Shown: piece after piece, positions 35,870-43,066 of the stretch
Numbering within the stretch: the stretch's first letter is position 1
Layout of the letters: each line of letters begins with the position of its first letter
Origin: Clostridiales bacterium
Lineage (GTDB): Bacteria; Bacillota; Clostridia; Christensenellales; UBA1242
Reading direction: 5' to 3'
Length of the DNA stretch: 64,000 nt
Assembly (NCBI GenBank): GCA_015069415.1
Contig: SVIQ01000001.1
Coordinates: 75,860-139,859, forward strand
The notes under the pieces: generated by a model
Told to the model about the DNA's origin: nothing
Databases searched by the model: none
Seen by the model: the letters and a program-made list of their open reading frames with translations, nothing else
Made by a program: the position numbers and the translations under genes

Positions 35870-37696
35870 ATTGTAAGTTATTATTCCTTCCGCAAACATG
35901 AAAGGAGTGGACGAATTAAATCTTAAAACAAGACCTTCTAAAATGTTTAAACTCTTGATTTTTTCTCCTTCGTCATCCGTTGTTTCATTCATTAAATTAA
36001 ATCCCAATTCAGACATTTTTACATTGAAATCCAACAAGGAAGTAGCATCTTTAAACTGTTCTAAATTAGATTCATCAACGTACTCATATTTTGTCAAAAG
36101 GATAGGTTTTTGAATTTCAAATGTAGTTAATTTATTTTCACCTTTTTCTGCATAATCACTATCATCCAAAACAGTCATATCACCTAATGACACTCCATTC
36201 TGCATTAGATCAATTTCAAAATCTTCTGGAATGTTCAAACATCTGTAATTGTTCAATGTCATCGAAACGTCTGTTTTAGGCATATAAATCATTGCAACAT
36301 AATTTTTTGCTTTAATTCCCTCAATCATTTTGTCTGAAGCTAAATTTTTGTCTTGAATGATTAATTTTTCTGTTCTGGTTTTATACGTTTCATCATCAAA
36401 GAAATCTAAAACAAAACTGTCAGTCAAAGAATCAACCGTTTCAGTTGAACCTAAAACTCCACTAACCAAACCATTAATTTCACTTGCATTTTGAGTAGTT
36501 TTTGTTTCTGTACCATCAAAATAACTAACACTTAAGAAATCATAAACTCCTTCTGTCGTTTGTTTTTGAATGTAGTTAGAAATCAAATTCGTAATAGAAA
36601 TCCCCATTGGAAGATTCATTGCCTCATTAAAACCAAAATATTTAATTGCTTTTAATTTATTATTTAATTCAGTTTCTGTACCTTCTGCATTATCAAATTT
36701 GTACACAAACTCAACCAATTCATCAGTAATCCCTTTCAGATTTTGAAGTTCAGTTTTTGTGTTAGCATCAATTTCTTGCTCAGAGAAAGTTCCATCGATC
36801 AATGTTTTGTAATCAAATTCTTCAGATTCTTCTGAATTCTCAGATCCTGCCAACTTTCCAAATTCGCCTTCTCCAATGCTTATTTCAACATTAACATTTG
36901 CATTCGGCACTTTGTCGTTCATTTGAGTTTCTACGCTCGTTTCAAGTTCATCCACAAGCGTTGCAACAATTGTCGCATAATCTTTGTATATTATAACCGA
37001 AGATTCTTCATCATCTTTGTAAACCAAACGAACGCCATAAAATTTATCGCCTTTGATTCCTTCTAATGACGCCATGCCTTTTTCATTGACATCTTCATCA
37101 ACTCCGGTAAACAATGAAGCAATAAGCACAGCAATACCTACTATTAACAAAATTAGTAAAACCACAGCCAAAACTATTAACAAAATTTTCAACACTACAG
37201 GATTTTTTAATAGCGCAGCTCCACCTTTTGCTCCAGCCTTTGCACCTGCTCCAGCACTAGCTCCCGCACTCCCTGCAGATGCGCCAGCTCCTCCAGGCAT
37301 TCCTTTAGGACCAGTCATTCCACCAGCACCAGACGGACCAGACCCTCCAGACATTCCAGATTGTCCCTTTGGAGATGACTTAGTTCCTTTAGCGGTACCG
37401 TCATCTGACTTTTTATCTTTTTTCTTTTTAGGGTCGTCAGAATCGTCTTCAGAATCTTCATCTTCCGATTCATCCTCGTTAGATTCTTCGTCTTGTAATT
37501 CATCATCGTCTTCAGATTCATCGTCATCGTCTTCGAAGTTATCGTAATCTTCGTCATAGTCGTCGAAATTATTGTAGTCATCTTCATCTATTTCATCGTC
37601 GCCATAATCTTCGTCGTCTTCTTCATTGTCATACATATTTAATGGTAGACCATTATTAAGATAATCTTCCGGACGCTCGCCCATCCACTTGCCCAT
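35867..37696 (-). CDS. Acidic/collagen-like bitopic protein of the secretion module
   Basis: A 609-residue protein not recognised by family. The N-terminal 100 residues are cytoplasmic and extremely acidic: runs of Asp/Glu with scattered Tyr/Asn from about residue 13 to 85. A basic patch (PKKKKDKK) follows, then a Gly/Pro/Ser/Ala segment with collagen-like G-x-x units (about 110-165). One strong membrane helix lies at about 172-202, and an outside domain of about 400 residues is rich in Thr/Glu. Context and topology suggest a VirB8-like or substrate-engaging assembly factor. The ATG at 37696 is supported by AAAAGGAGGTCTTA; an upstream TTG lacks a ribosome site. Confidence 0.7.
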   Translation of the reverse strand: MGKWMGERPEDYLNNGLPLNMYDNEEDDEDYGDDEIDEDDYNNFDDYDEDYDNFEDDDDESEDDDELQDEESNEDESEDEDSEDDSDDPKKKKDKKSDDGTAKGTKSSPKGQSGMSGGSGPSGAGGMTGPKGMPGGAGASAGSAGASAGAGAKAGAKGGAALLKNPVVLKILLIVLAVVLLILLIVGIAVLIASLFTGVDEDVNEKGMASLEGIKGDKFYGVRLVYKDDEESSVIIYKDYATIVATLVDELETSVETQMNDKVPNANVNVEISIGEGEFGKLAGSENSEESEEFDYKTLIDGTFSEQEIDANTKTELQNLKGITDELVEFVYKFDNAEGTETELNNKLKAIKYFGFNEAMNLPMGISITNLISNYIQKQTTEGVYDFLSVSYFDGTETKTTQNASEINGLVSGVLGSTETVDSLTDSFVLDFFDDETYKTRTEKLIIQDKNLASDKMIEGIKAKNYVAMIYMPKTDVSMTLNNYRCLNIPEDFEIDLMQNGVSLGDMTVLDDSDYAEKGENKLTTFEIQKPILLTKYEYVDESNLEQFKDATSLLDFNVKMSELGFNLMNETTDDEGEKIKSLNILEGLVLRFNSSTPFMFAEGIITYN

Positions 37697-37816
37697 TAAG
37701 ACCTCCTTTTGCAGTTTTGAATTTTTCAAATTGAATTTACATTTAACATAAATTAGAATTTTTTATAAATTTAATAATTTTTAACTATATCATTTTAATA
37801 TTGTTTTTAGAACTTT

Positions 37817-38395
37817 CTAAACTATTTCATAATTAATCGATGTAGTTACCCCATTGAACGTAATTCTTAATTTACCTTTAGTTCCTTTGGGTTGAGATGA
37901 ATCATATCCGTTAATTTTCCACCCTAAAGCCTTTGCACTGTCGTAAACTCTATAAATATCATATTTAGTGCCAAATAAAGATTTGCATGTGCCTATACCC
38001 GTTGTTCTATCTTTATCTAATTCAGGTTCTTCAATTCTTTCAAAAATCGGATAGTCTACATATTTTTGACGCTTAACTTTTTTATTATTATCGTGTATTG
38101 ATGCATTAAAATCAACATAGGCGCGATTTTCATCATCCCAAATCATATCTCTAGTTAACGTTACTCTTATTTTTTCATCTTTATTCGATCCATACGCAAA
38201 GTTATATTGACCCAAAACATCCTTTTCTGATGCGTTGTATGGTATCTGTATATTATCCTTTGCTTTTGCTTGACCACCTTCAAAATATATTAGTGCACAT
38301 TTTGCATTTCTACCCAAACCATTGCATCCGCCCATGAATAACACTGACGACGAACACACTAAAAGCATTAAAATTACTACTAAAAATTTTTTCAT
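37817..38395 (-). CDS. Lipoprotein of the secretion module (first downstream)
   Basis: A 192-residue predicted lipoprotein. It begins MKKF, then a hydrophobic core, then a lipobox ending MGGC with the acylated cysteine near residue 24. The mature part is beta-rich and ends in an Ig-like strand pattern (KLRITFNGVTTSINYEIV). No family is recognised. An AAGGAG motif lies some 11 bases before the ATG, rather far. Gram-positive conjugation systems often carry a lipoprotein that acts at the cell surface in pilus assembly; this gene and the next fit that kind of role by position only. Confidence 0.7.
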   Translation of the reverse strand: MKKFLVVILMLLVCSSSVLFMGGCNGLGRNAKCALIYFEGGQAKAKDNIQIPYNASEKDVLGQYNFAYGSNKDEKIRVTLTRDMIWDDENRAYVDFNASIHDNNKKVKRQKYVDYPIFERIEEPELDKDRTTGIGTCKSLFGTKYDIYRVYDSAKALGWKINGYDSSQPKGTKGKLRITFNGVTTSINYEIV

Positions 38396-38561
38396 AAGTT
38401 TATTTTCTCCTTAATTATTTTTTTAATTTAAGTTTTGCTTTAATTTGTAATATTTTTAATTTATTAAATTTATTTTTTTGTATTAGAAATTCATTTTTTA
38501 ATTACCAATCATTTTACTACATTAAAAAAATTAAATTTAATTGATAATTAAATTAATTTTA

Positions 38562-38612
38562 ACGAAAAGAAAAAACAATGTCAAGTAAATTAACATTGTC
38601 TAAATTTTTCGT
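38562..38612. repeat. Long imperfect inverted repeat
   Basis: Left arm 38562-38581 begins ACGAAAA and ends ACAATGT. Right arm 38593-38612 begins ACATTGT and ends TTTTCGT. About 14 of 20 positions pair around an 11-base loop. No T-run follows directly, so it is not a classical terminator. Confidence 0.6.
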
Positions 38613-38693
38613 AAAAAATTTATTAAAACTTTTATGTAGAATTTAACATTTAAACCATAAAAAAAACAAATGATTTTCAACTAACATTGAAAC

Positions 38694-38723
38694 AAAAAAA
38701 CGACCTAATTTTAGATCGTTTTA
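38694..38723 (-). terminator. Terminator after the second lipoprotein gene
   Basis: AAAACGA pairs with TCGTTTT with extra CT/AG pairs inside, followed on the minus strand by a T run. Confidence 0.7.
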
Positions 38724-38735
38724 CTGTAATTAAGA

Positions 38736-39137
38736 TTAAGATGCAACAGGTCCAGTTTCTGTAACATAATAATAGATTACAAAAGCTTTTGAATCGGAAG
38801 ATCTAATTGTCATTTTTCTAGGACTAGTTGAATCAACTGATTCTTGAGAATAAAATCCACTTATCCAAAAGTTTTCTTCTGCAAAGTAAGATAATGGTTT
38901 ATCTGTTACAGTCTTTGTTGTATCTGTAAATGTCAAAGTTAACTTTAATTCAGTTGCTGGAATTTCATCTTTATCCCAGCCTTTTTTTACATGAACTGGA
39001 CTTTCAGCTGTTCCCTTCGACCCAGTACCCAACGTAAATACTCCAACATCAGGCCTTGAGTTGTCACATGCACTAAAAACAAAGACAGATGTCACAATTA
39101 AGCATAAAGACAATGCTATTGTTAAAAATTTTCTCAT
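38736..39137 (-). CDS. Small lipoprotein of the secretion module with Ig-like fold
   Basis: A 133-residue predicted lipoprotein with signal MRKF, a hydrophobic core and lipobox FSAC, Cys near residue 24. The mature 110 residues have the alternating pattern of a bacterial Ig-like domain: FWISGFYSQE, MTIRSSD and FVIYYYV. AAGGGGTAAATT precedes the ATG. It lies directly downstream of the pilin-like gene but behind a hairpin, so its expression is probably lower than that of the pilin. Its role is inferred as a surface component of the secretion machine. Confidence 0.75.
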   Translation of the reverse strand: MRKFLTIALSLCLIVTSVFVFSACDNSRPDVGVFTLGTGSKGTAESPVHVKKGWDKDEIPATELKLTLTFTDTTKTVTDKPLSYFAEENFWISGFYSQESVDSTSPRKMTIRSSDSKAFVIYYYVTETGPVAS

Positions 39138-39150
39138 AATTTACCCCTTT

Positions 39151-39184
39151 TTTGTAAAACAACTTTTCGGTTAAGAAAAGTTGT
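39151..39184 (-). terminator. Partial terminator between the pilin-like and lipoprotein genes
   Basis: ACAACTTTT with AAAAGTTGT around an eight-base loop, then a short interrupted T-run on the minus strand. Such a weak terminator would let a pilin be made in excess of the genes behind it. Confidence 0.65.
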
Positions 39185-39194
39185 CCTAAATTTA

Positions 39195-39485
39195 TTATAA
39201 CCAACCGAGAGGATTGATATTATCACCGATATTTGTAGCCAAGAAGTAGAACAATGCGATTAACAATAAAGTAACAACGATACCAACGATAACGTAAATT
39301 AATTTTTGTTTTGCCTCATCTCTTTTTGACTTATCCTCAGCCTTAATAAATTGAATACCTACAACAATTGCGTAGATCATACCTGCGACACTTGCTAAAA
39401 CCAAAACTGGCACAATAAGTGAAAGTATAGCTTCAACTAATTGATCTAACCAAGGAATGTCTGTCATACCTAATAATGTACTCAT
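39195..39485 (-). CDS. VirB2/TrbC-like pilin
   Basis: A 96-residue hydrophobic protein. Two membrane helices (about 14-40 and 58-82) are separated by a short basic/acidic loop (KAEDKSKRDEAKQK), the hairpin layout of type IV secretion pilins. The segment DQLVEAILSLIVPVLVLASVAG resembles the pilin-like subunits of Gram-positive systems. The ATG at 39485 is preceded by AAAGGGGG. An in-frame upstream start would add 11 residues and disrupt the signal. It lies just downstream of the coupling ATPase gene and has a possible promoter of its own. Confidence 0.75.
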   Translation of the reverse strand: MSTLLGMTDIPWLDQLVEAILSLIVPVLVLASVAGMIYAIVVGIQFIKAEDKSKRDEAKQKLIYVIVGIVVTLLLIALFYFLATNIGDNINPLGWL

Positions 39486-39538
39486 AAAATTTCCCCCTTT
39501 AAAATTTTCAAGCGACATTTTCGCTCATTTATGTTTCC

Positions 39539-39567
39539 ATATTAACAATTATAAAATTTTAAATCAA
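39539..39567 (-). promoter_or_regulatory. Possible promoter of the pilin-like gene
   Basis: On the minus strand: TTGATT, 17 bases, TAATAT. The -10 matches only four of six, but the gap of 185 bases after the VirD4 gene suggests a separate start. Confidence 0.4.
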
Positions 39568-39670
39568 CTATTTTTCGACATGTTTTTAAAATTTTTTTAA
39601 ATTTTCAAATGTATTTTTCCTCAAAATTTAAATTATATGCTTTAAATTTTCATTTTAGCTTTAAATTTTA

Positions 39671-41686
39671 CTAGAAATCGAAATCGTCATCATCATCTTC
39701 TTCTTCGCTTTGCATCATTTCATTTCTCTTTCTAGCATCGTAGAAAATTGCAGACTCATCAAATGTTTTAGACTGAACAAATGTTCCAAAAACCGGAGTT
39801 AAATCATAAACATTATTTTTAGAATCATAAATAGAAGTAATCTTTGTCTTTAATGCACAGTTTGGAGTAAATGTTTTAATAACAATTTCACCTTTATCTC
39901 TAAATGAAGGCAATTCTTCAGGATAAGCGATAGGAATTGATTGCCTATCTTCACTGTAAGACTTAGATTCTTTTCCATCTGGACCTTTACTTACATTTTC
40001 ATTTTTCTTAACAATAGTTTTCTTACCCAAAAGTTCACTAAACTCTTTGTTTGTTTGAGTGTCTTCAGAAGCAATATAAACTTGAATTGGGCAGTTATCT
40101 TTAATAATTTTACCCTCTTTGTCGCCATACACTTGATACAACTGACTGTAAGATTGAACACAAAGTTCGAAGAATATACCACGAGATCTACCTACCGTCA
40201 TAATTGAACCAAACTCTGGGAATTTAGGCATATTACCAAACTCATCTAGCAAGAAGTAAACATTACGTTTTAATCTTCCACCTCTATTTTGAGCTTTTTC
40301 TACAAGACGTTTGTATAATTGTGTAACAAATAATACTGCCAAAGGATAACGTGTTCTAACTTCATCCGGGATTACAATAAAGATTGCTGTTGGACGTTCG
40401 TCAAGTTCAATAAAGTCAATTTCACTTCTTTGAGTCATCAAACTAATACCAGTATCACTAAACAGAGCCAAACCACCAGAAACGAATCCCATATAGTTTT
40501 TAGTTGTGTTGTCCGCATTGTTTAAGGCTGTATTTGCAAGTTCTGAAACTTTACTAAATTTATCTCTGTATTCAAACAAGTATGTTTTGAGTGACTTGTA
40601 GTTATCTCTACCGCCATCCATCATATTACATATTTTAAATACATTATAGAAATTATACTTTTCTCTAGTAAGACCTAAACGTGGATCCATACTATCCTCT
40701 AACATCGCAAGCATAACAGCTTGAATCAAACGTTGAGCAGTTCTTTCCCAGTTAGGATCTTTTTCACTAGTAATAGGACAAATTGTTGTTGAAATATCTC
40801 CAAGAGCTGTAAATGTTTTGTCCATTAAGTCTTTTGCTTCATTTGCCATATTTGCTTCTAATGAAGACTTGTCTACATATGCAACACCGTCAAATTCAAA
40901 CCAATTTTGTGTCATATAGTCAAATTCACGTTGCATAATTAATTTTTTATCTTTAGGATTATCTCCCGGGCCATGAACCTTAACCTCTTTGTCAAGATTA
41001 AAACTTCTATGCCACAAATCATAAGGATATGACAATGGATTCCATTGAACAGATTGGAATGGCTCACGCATATTTAAAACTTGAACATTGTAGCCCTCTT
41101 TTTCAAGTTTGTTTTTACATTTGTCGTAAAGTTCTCCCTTAGGGTCAGTTACAACAAATGATGGTTTTGCAGCAGTCATACTCATAAGTTGTAATGTTGG
41201 AACTACAAAACGTGATGTTTTACCAGATGATGTTGTACCAACGCAAAGTGTGTGAATAGGTTCAACAAAGTTAATGTCTAATCCATTACCCTTTTCTTCA
41301 GCACGAACTAAAATTCCATCTTTCTTAACAGATCTTATGTTAGTCAAATTACAATAGTTAAAAGCCTTATTTTTCTTTAACTCTTCTTCTGTAACAAAAT
41401 CTCTATTAAAGAATTGACTAGTTTTGTTTCCTCTCAAATCTTCAACTTCATCTTTATTTTTAGACGATTTCTTTTTAAACTTACCATCTGCCATACCAAG
41501 CAAGAAATAAGTAATATATCCAAGACCTCCAATAATGGTAATTGCGAGAACAACTCCATCAAAGGCATATTTAAAATTAAATTCTAAGCCACCCTCTTTA
41601 AAACTGGACACCGCTACAATTGCAACAATATATAAAGCTAGTAAAATTATTGCAAATCTTAGAATTCTTTTGCCAAAATCTTTCAT
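39671..41686 (-). CDS. virD4: Type IV coupling ATPase VirD4/TraG
   Basis: A 671-residue coupling protein that recruits substrates to the secretion channel. Two N-terminal membrane helices (about 10-30 and 42-68) are followed by Walker A GTTSSGKTSRFV near residue 147 and Walker B FLLDEFGNMPKF near 477. The family motif GRSRGIFFELCVQSYSQL follows, with a C-terminal tail ending in EEEDDDDDFDF. The acidic tail is of the kind that binds substrates or accessory proteins. The ATG at 41686 follows TTGGAGGAAGA. A TTG 48 bases upstream is the -35 box rather than a start codon. It is the first gene of the module. Confidence 0.92.
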   Translation of the reverse strand: MKDFGKRILRFAIILLALYIVAIVAVSSFKEGGLEFNFKYAFDGVVLAITIIGGLGYITYFLLGMADGKFKKKSSKNKDEVEDLRGNKTSQFFNRDFVTEEELKKNKAFNYCNLTNIRSVKKDGILVRAEEKGNGLDINFVEPIHTLCVGTTSSGKTSRFVVPTLQLMSMTAAKPSFVVTDPKGELYDKCKNKLEKEGYNVQVLNMREPFQSVQWNPLSYPYDLWHRSFNLDKEVKVHGPGDNPKDKKLIMQREFDYMTQNWFEFDGVAYVDKSSLEANMANEAKDLMDKTFTALGDISTTICPITSEKDPNWERTAQRLIQAVMLAMLEDSMDPRLGLTREKYNFYNVFKICNMMDGGRDNYKSLKTYLFEYRDKFSKVSELANTALNNADNTTKNYMGFVSGGLALFSDTGISLMTQRSEIDFIELDERPTAIFIVIPDEVRTRYPLAVLFVTQLYKRLVEKAQNRGGRLKRNVYFLLDEFGNMPKFPEFGSIMTVGRSRGIFFELCVQSYSQLYQVYGDKEGKIIKDNCPIQVYIASEDTQTNKEFSELLGKKTIVKKNENVSKGPDGKESKSYSEDRQSIPIAYPEELPSFRDKGEIVIKTFTPNCALKTKITSIYDSKNNVYDLTPVFGTFVQSKTFDESAIFYDARKRNEMMQSEEEDDDDDFDF

Positions 41687-41705
41687 TCTTCCTCCAATTG
41701 TATTA

Positions 41706-41734
41706 ATTTTACTTTTTTTTAAGACTTTAGTCAA
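41706..41734 (-). promoter_or_regulatory. Promoter of the secretion module
   Basis: On the minus strand: TTGACT, 17 bases, TAAAAT. It is followed by TTGGAGGAAGA and the virD4 start. Confidence 0.75.
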
Positions 41735-41954
41735 TTAAATTTTGAAAGAAATCAATTTTTACAGAAAACTTTAACCATACATTTCTTATTCTATTAACTA
41801 AAAACTATTATCCAACAAACAGTATTCAAAATAACAAACCCAAAATAAACACTAAAAAAATTATCTCATTTTGAATTAAAATCAATAAAAAATCACATTT
41901 TCGCTAAAATTTTCTTATAATTTTTGAAAATTTACAAAATTTTAAAGAATTTTA
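41735..41954. other. AT-rich intergenic region without visible genes
   Basis: About 220 bases between the module promoter and the tRNA promoter. No open frame, hairpin or repeat of note. No copy of the tRNA 3' end or any obvious attachment site. Confidence 0.5.
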
Positions 41955-41983
41955 TTGACAAAATGAAAATAATATGTTATAAA
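41955..41983 (+). promoter_or_regulatory. Promoter of the initiator tRNA
   Basis: TTGACA, exactly 17 bases, TATAAA; the tRNA begins 12 bases later. Among the best promoter matches in the window. Confidence 0.85.
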
Positions 41984-41994
41984 TTAAATCATAA

Positions 41995-42071
41995 CGCGGG
42001 ATGGAGCAGCACGGCAGCTCGTCGGGCTCATAACCCGAAGGTCGTTGGTTCAAATCCAACTCCCGCAACCA
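41995..42071 (+). tRNA. Initiator tRNA-fMet (anticodon CAU)
   Basis: A 77-base tRNA with the initiator hallmarks: an unpaired C1-A72, and three G-C pairs at the base of the anticodon stem (TCGGG/CCCGA) around loop CTCATAA. The anticodon is CAT at 42029-42031, and the CCA is encoded. Confidence 0.96.
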
Positions 42072-42076
42072 GCATG

Positions 42077-42114
42077 AACCTAAATTGAACCAAAAGTTTG
42101 ATTTAGGTTTTTTT
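42077..42114 (+). terminator. Terminator after tRNA-fMet
   Basis: AACCTAAAT with ATTTAGGTT around a 15-base loop, followed by seven T residues. Confidence 0.8.
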
Positions 42115-42133
42115 AAAAAATATTCAAAGGATC

Positions 42134-42523
42134 ATGATGGCAAAAATACATATAGATAAACAAGAACTAAAACTTTTAAGAAAAATTTACAATGAAAATA
42201 GTTTACTCCTATCATTAGACATACCTCCAACAAAAAGTTTGCTTGATAAAAATTTAATTGAGAGATGTTCTGTTTGTAATCAAGCTATTGATGGAATGTC
42301 AAACTATTTTTATTTTAGACTTGCAGATAGTTGTAGAAAATACTTATCAAACATTCAAGATACAAAAAATATAACATATGTTAAAATAAGAAAGAAAAAA
42401 CAATCTGTTCAAAATAAATCCACAAAGTATAATAAAGTTATCAAAATAATATTTATCGATATACTTATTCCAATTTTTGTTACAGTTATAGGTAGCCTTA
42501 TATTCTGGTATATTACAAAATGA
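42134..42523 (+). CDS. Small hypothetical protein with C-terminal membrane anchor
   Basis: Unrecognised, 129 residues. Residues 1-70 are soluble and helical with a CSVCNQ pair of cysteines near 53-56, a possible half metal site. A basic linker (KIRKKKQ) follows. The last 25 residues are one membrane helix (IIFIDILIPIFVTVIGSLIFW), so it is tail-anchored. Two adjacent ATGs (42134 and 42137) follow an AAAGGATC that could be a weak ribosome site. No terminator follows clearly. It lies just behind the initiator tRNA terminator. Confidence 0.65.
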   Translation: MMAKIHIDKQELKLLRKIYNENSLLLSLDIPPTKSLLDKNLIERCSVCNQAIDGMSNYFYFRLADSCRKYLSNIQDTKNITYVKIRKKKQSVQNKSTKYNKVIKIIFIDILIPIFVTVIGSLIFWYITK

Positions 42524-42691
42524 ATTAATGAGTTTTACTTTTTGGGTGGAAATTATTAAAATTATAATATTCTATTTACATTACTTATGCTCAAAAAAAA
42601 CGAAATTAAACCTCTACGTTCAGTTTTTTATTTAATTATTCATTCTTCGTTATTCATTGATACTTTAACAATTATAAATTATCATTTTTTA

Positions 42692-42720
42692 TTGACAACT
42701 TTCTTAACAATAAGTATAAT
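42692..42720 (+). promoter_or_regulatory. Sigma-A promoter of the 89-residue protein
   Basis: TTGACA, 17 bases, TATAAT: a perfect match to consensus. AAGGAGGAATT precedes the ATG at 42739. Confidence 0.85.
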
Positions 42721-42738
42721 GACAAAAAAGGAGGAATT

Positions 42739-43008
42739 ATGTTTAATTTTGATAAAATAGGTGAAAAAATTAAAACTTTAGCTGTAGTTTTTTCAATCAT
42801 AGGAGTTTCCGTATCTATAGTTTTTGGAATACATACATTATTCAAAAACGCGCCTTTAGGAATACTAATTATAATAATAGGAAGTTTTTGTTCTTGGATT
42901 TCTTCATTCTTTATATATGGTTATGGAGAGTTAATCAACAAAACAACAGAAATTGCTAAAAATACCAAACAAGGTATCAAAATAGAAATTGAATCAGATA
43001 AAAAATAA
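42739..43008 (+). CDS. Small two-helix membrane protein
   Basis: Not recognised, 89 residues. Two hydrophobic helices (about 12-34 and 37-58) are separated by a very short turn. A hydrophilic tail of about 28 residues contains ELINKTTEIAKNTKQGIKIEIE. A consensus promoter and a strong AAGGAGGAATT ribosome site imply high expression, which is notable for so small a protein. A GNRA-loop terminator follows. No motif identifies a function. Confidence 0.75.
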   Translation: MFNFDKIGEKIKTLAVVFSIIGVSVSIVFGIHTLFKNAPLGILIIIIGSFCSWISSFFIYGYGELINKTTEIAKNTKQGIKIEIESDKK

Positions 43009-43023
43009 TTTTTTTGTTTCGAT

Positions 43024-43060
43024 AAAAAGAAATCGCTCGCAAGAGTGATTTCTTTTTTTT
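43024..43060. terminator. Bidirectional terminator
   Basis: AAAGAAATCGCTC with GAGTGATTTCTTT around a GCAA tetraloop, flanked by A and T runs, between two convergent genes. Confidence 0.88.
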
Positions 43061-43066
43061 ATTTCA

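Larger units (their letters stand above)
38396..38735. other. AT-rich intergenic region between two lipoprotein genes
   Basis: Holds the ribosome site of the downstream lipoprotein, a long imperfect inverted repeat at 38562-38612 and a terminator at 38694-38723. No open frame of note. The inverted repeat could belong to a small RNA, but no clear promoter pair was found. Confidence 0.5.
30519..41734 (-). other. Type IV secretion module without relaxase or integrase
   Basis: Seven co-oriented genes: VirD4 coupling ATPase, pilin-like protein, two lipoproteins, acidic membrane protein, VirB6/TrbL-like protein and VirB3-VirB4. The module has a strong promoter at 41706-41734 and a strong terminator at 30492-30520. 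Internal hairpins after the pilin, after the second lipoprotein and after the acidic protein could modulate levels. No relaxase, excisionase, recombinase, replication gene or CHAP/transglycosylase is found inside or beside it. An initiator tRNA lies 300 bases upstream, but no direct repeat of its 3' end was seen on the other side. Confidence 0.8.

Noticed and set aside
37053..37547. Plus-strand frame of 164 codons rich in Ala, Pro and Ser
   Set aside because: It is the antisense of the acidic/collagen-like gene; its composition follows from the Asp/Glu and Gly codons of the real gene.
41995..42071. tRNA-fMet as attachment site of an integrated element ending at 30.5 kb
   Set aside because: No direct repeat of the tRNA 3' end was found on the other side, the module does not abut the 3' end, and no integrase is present.
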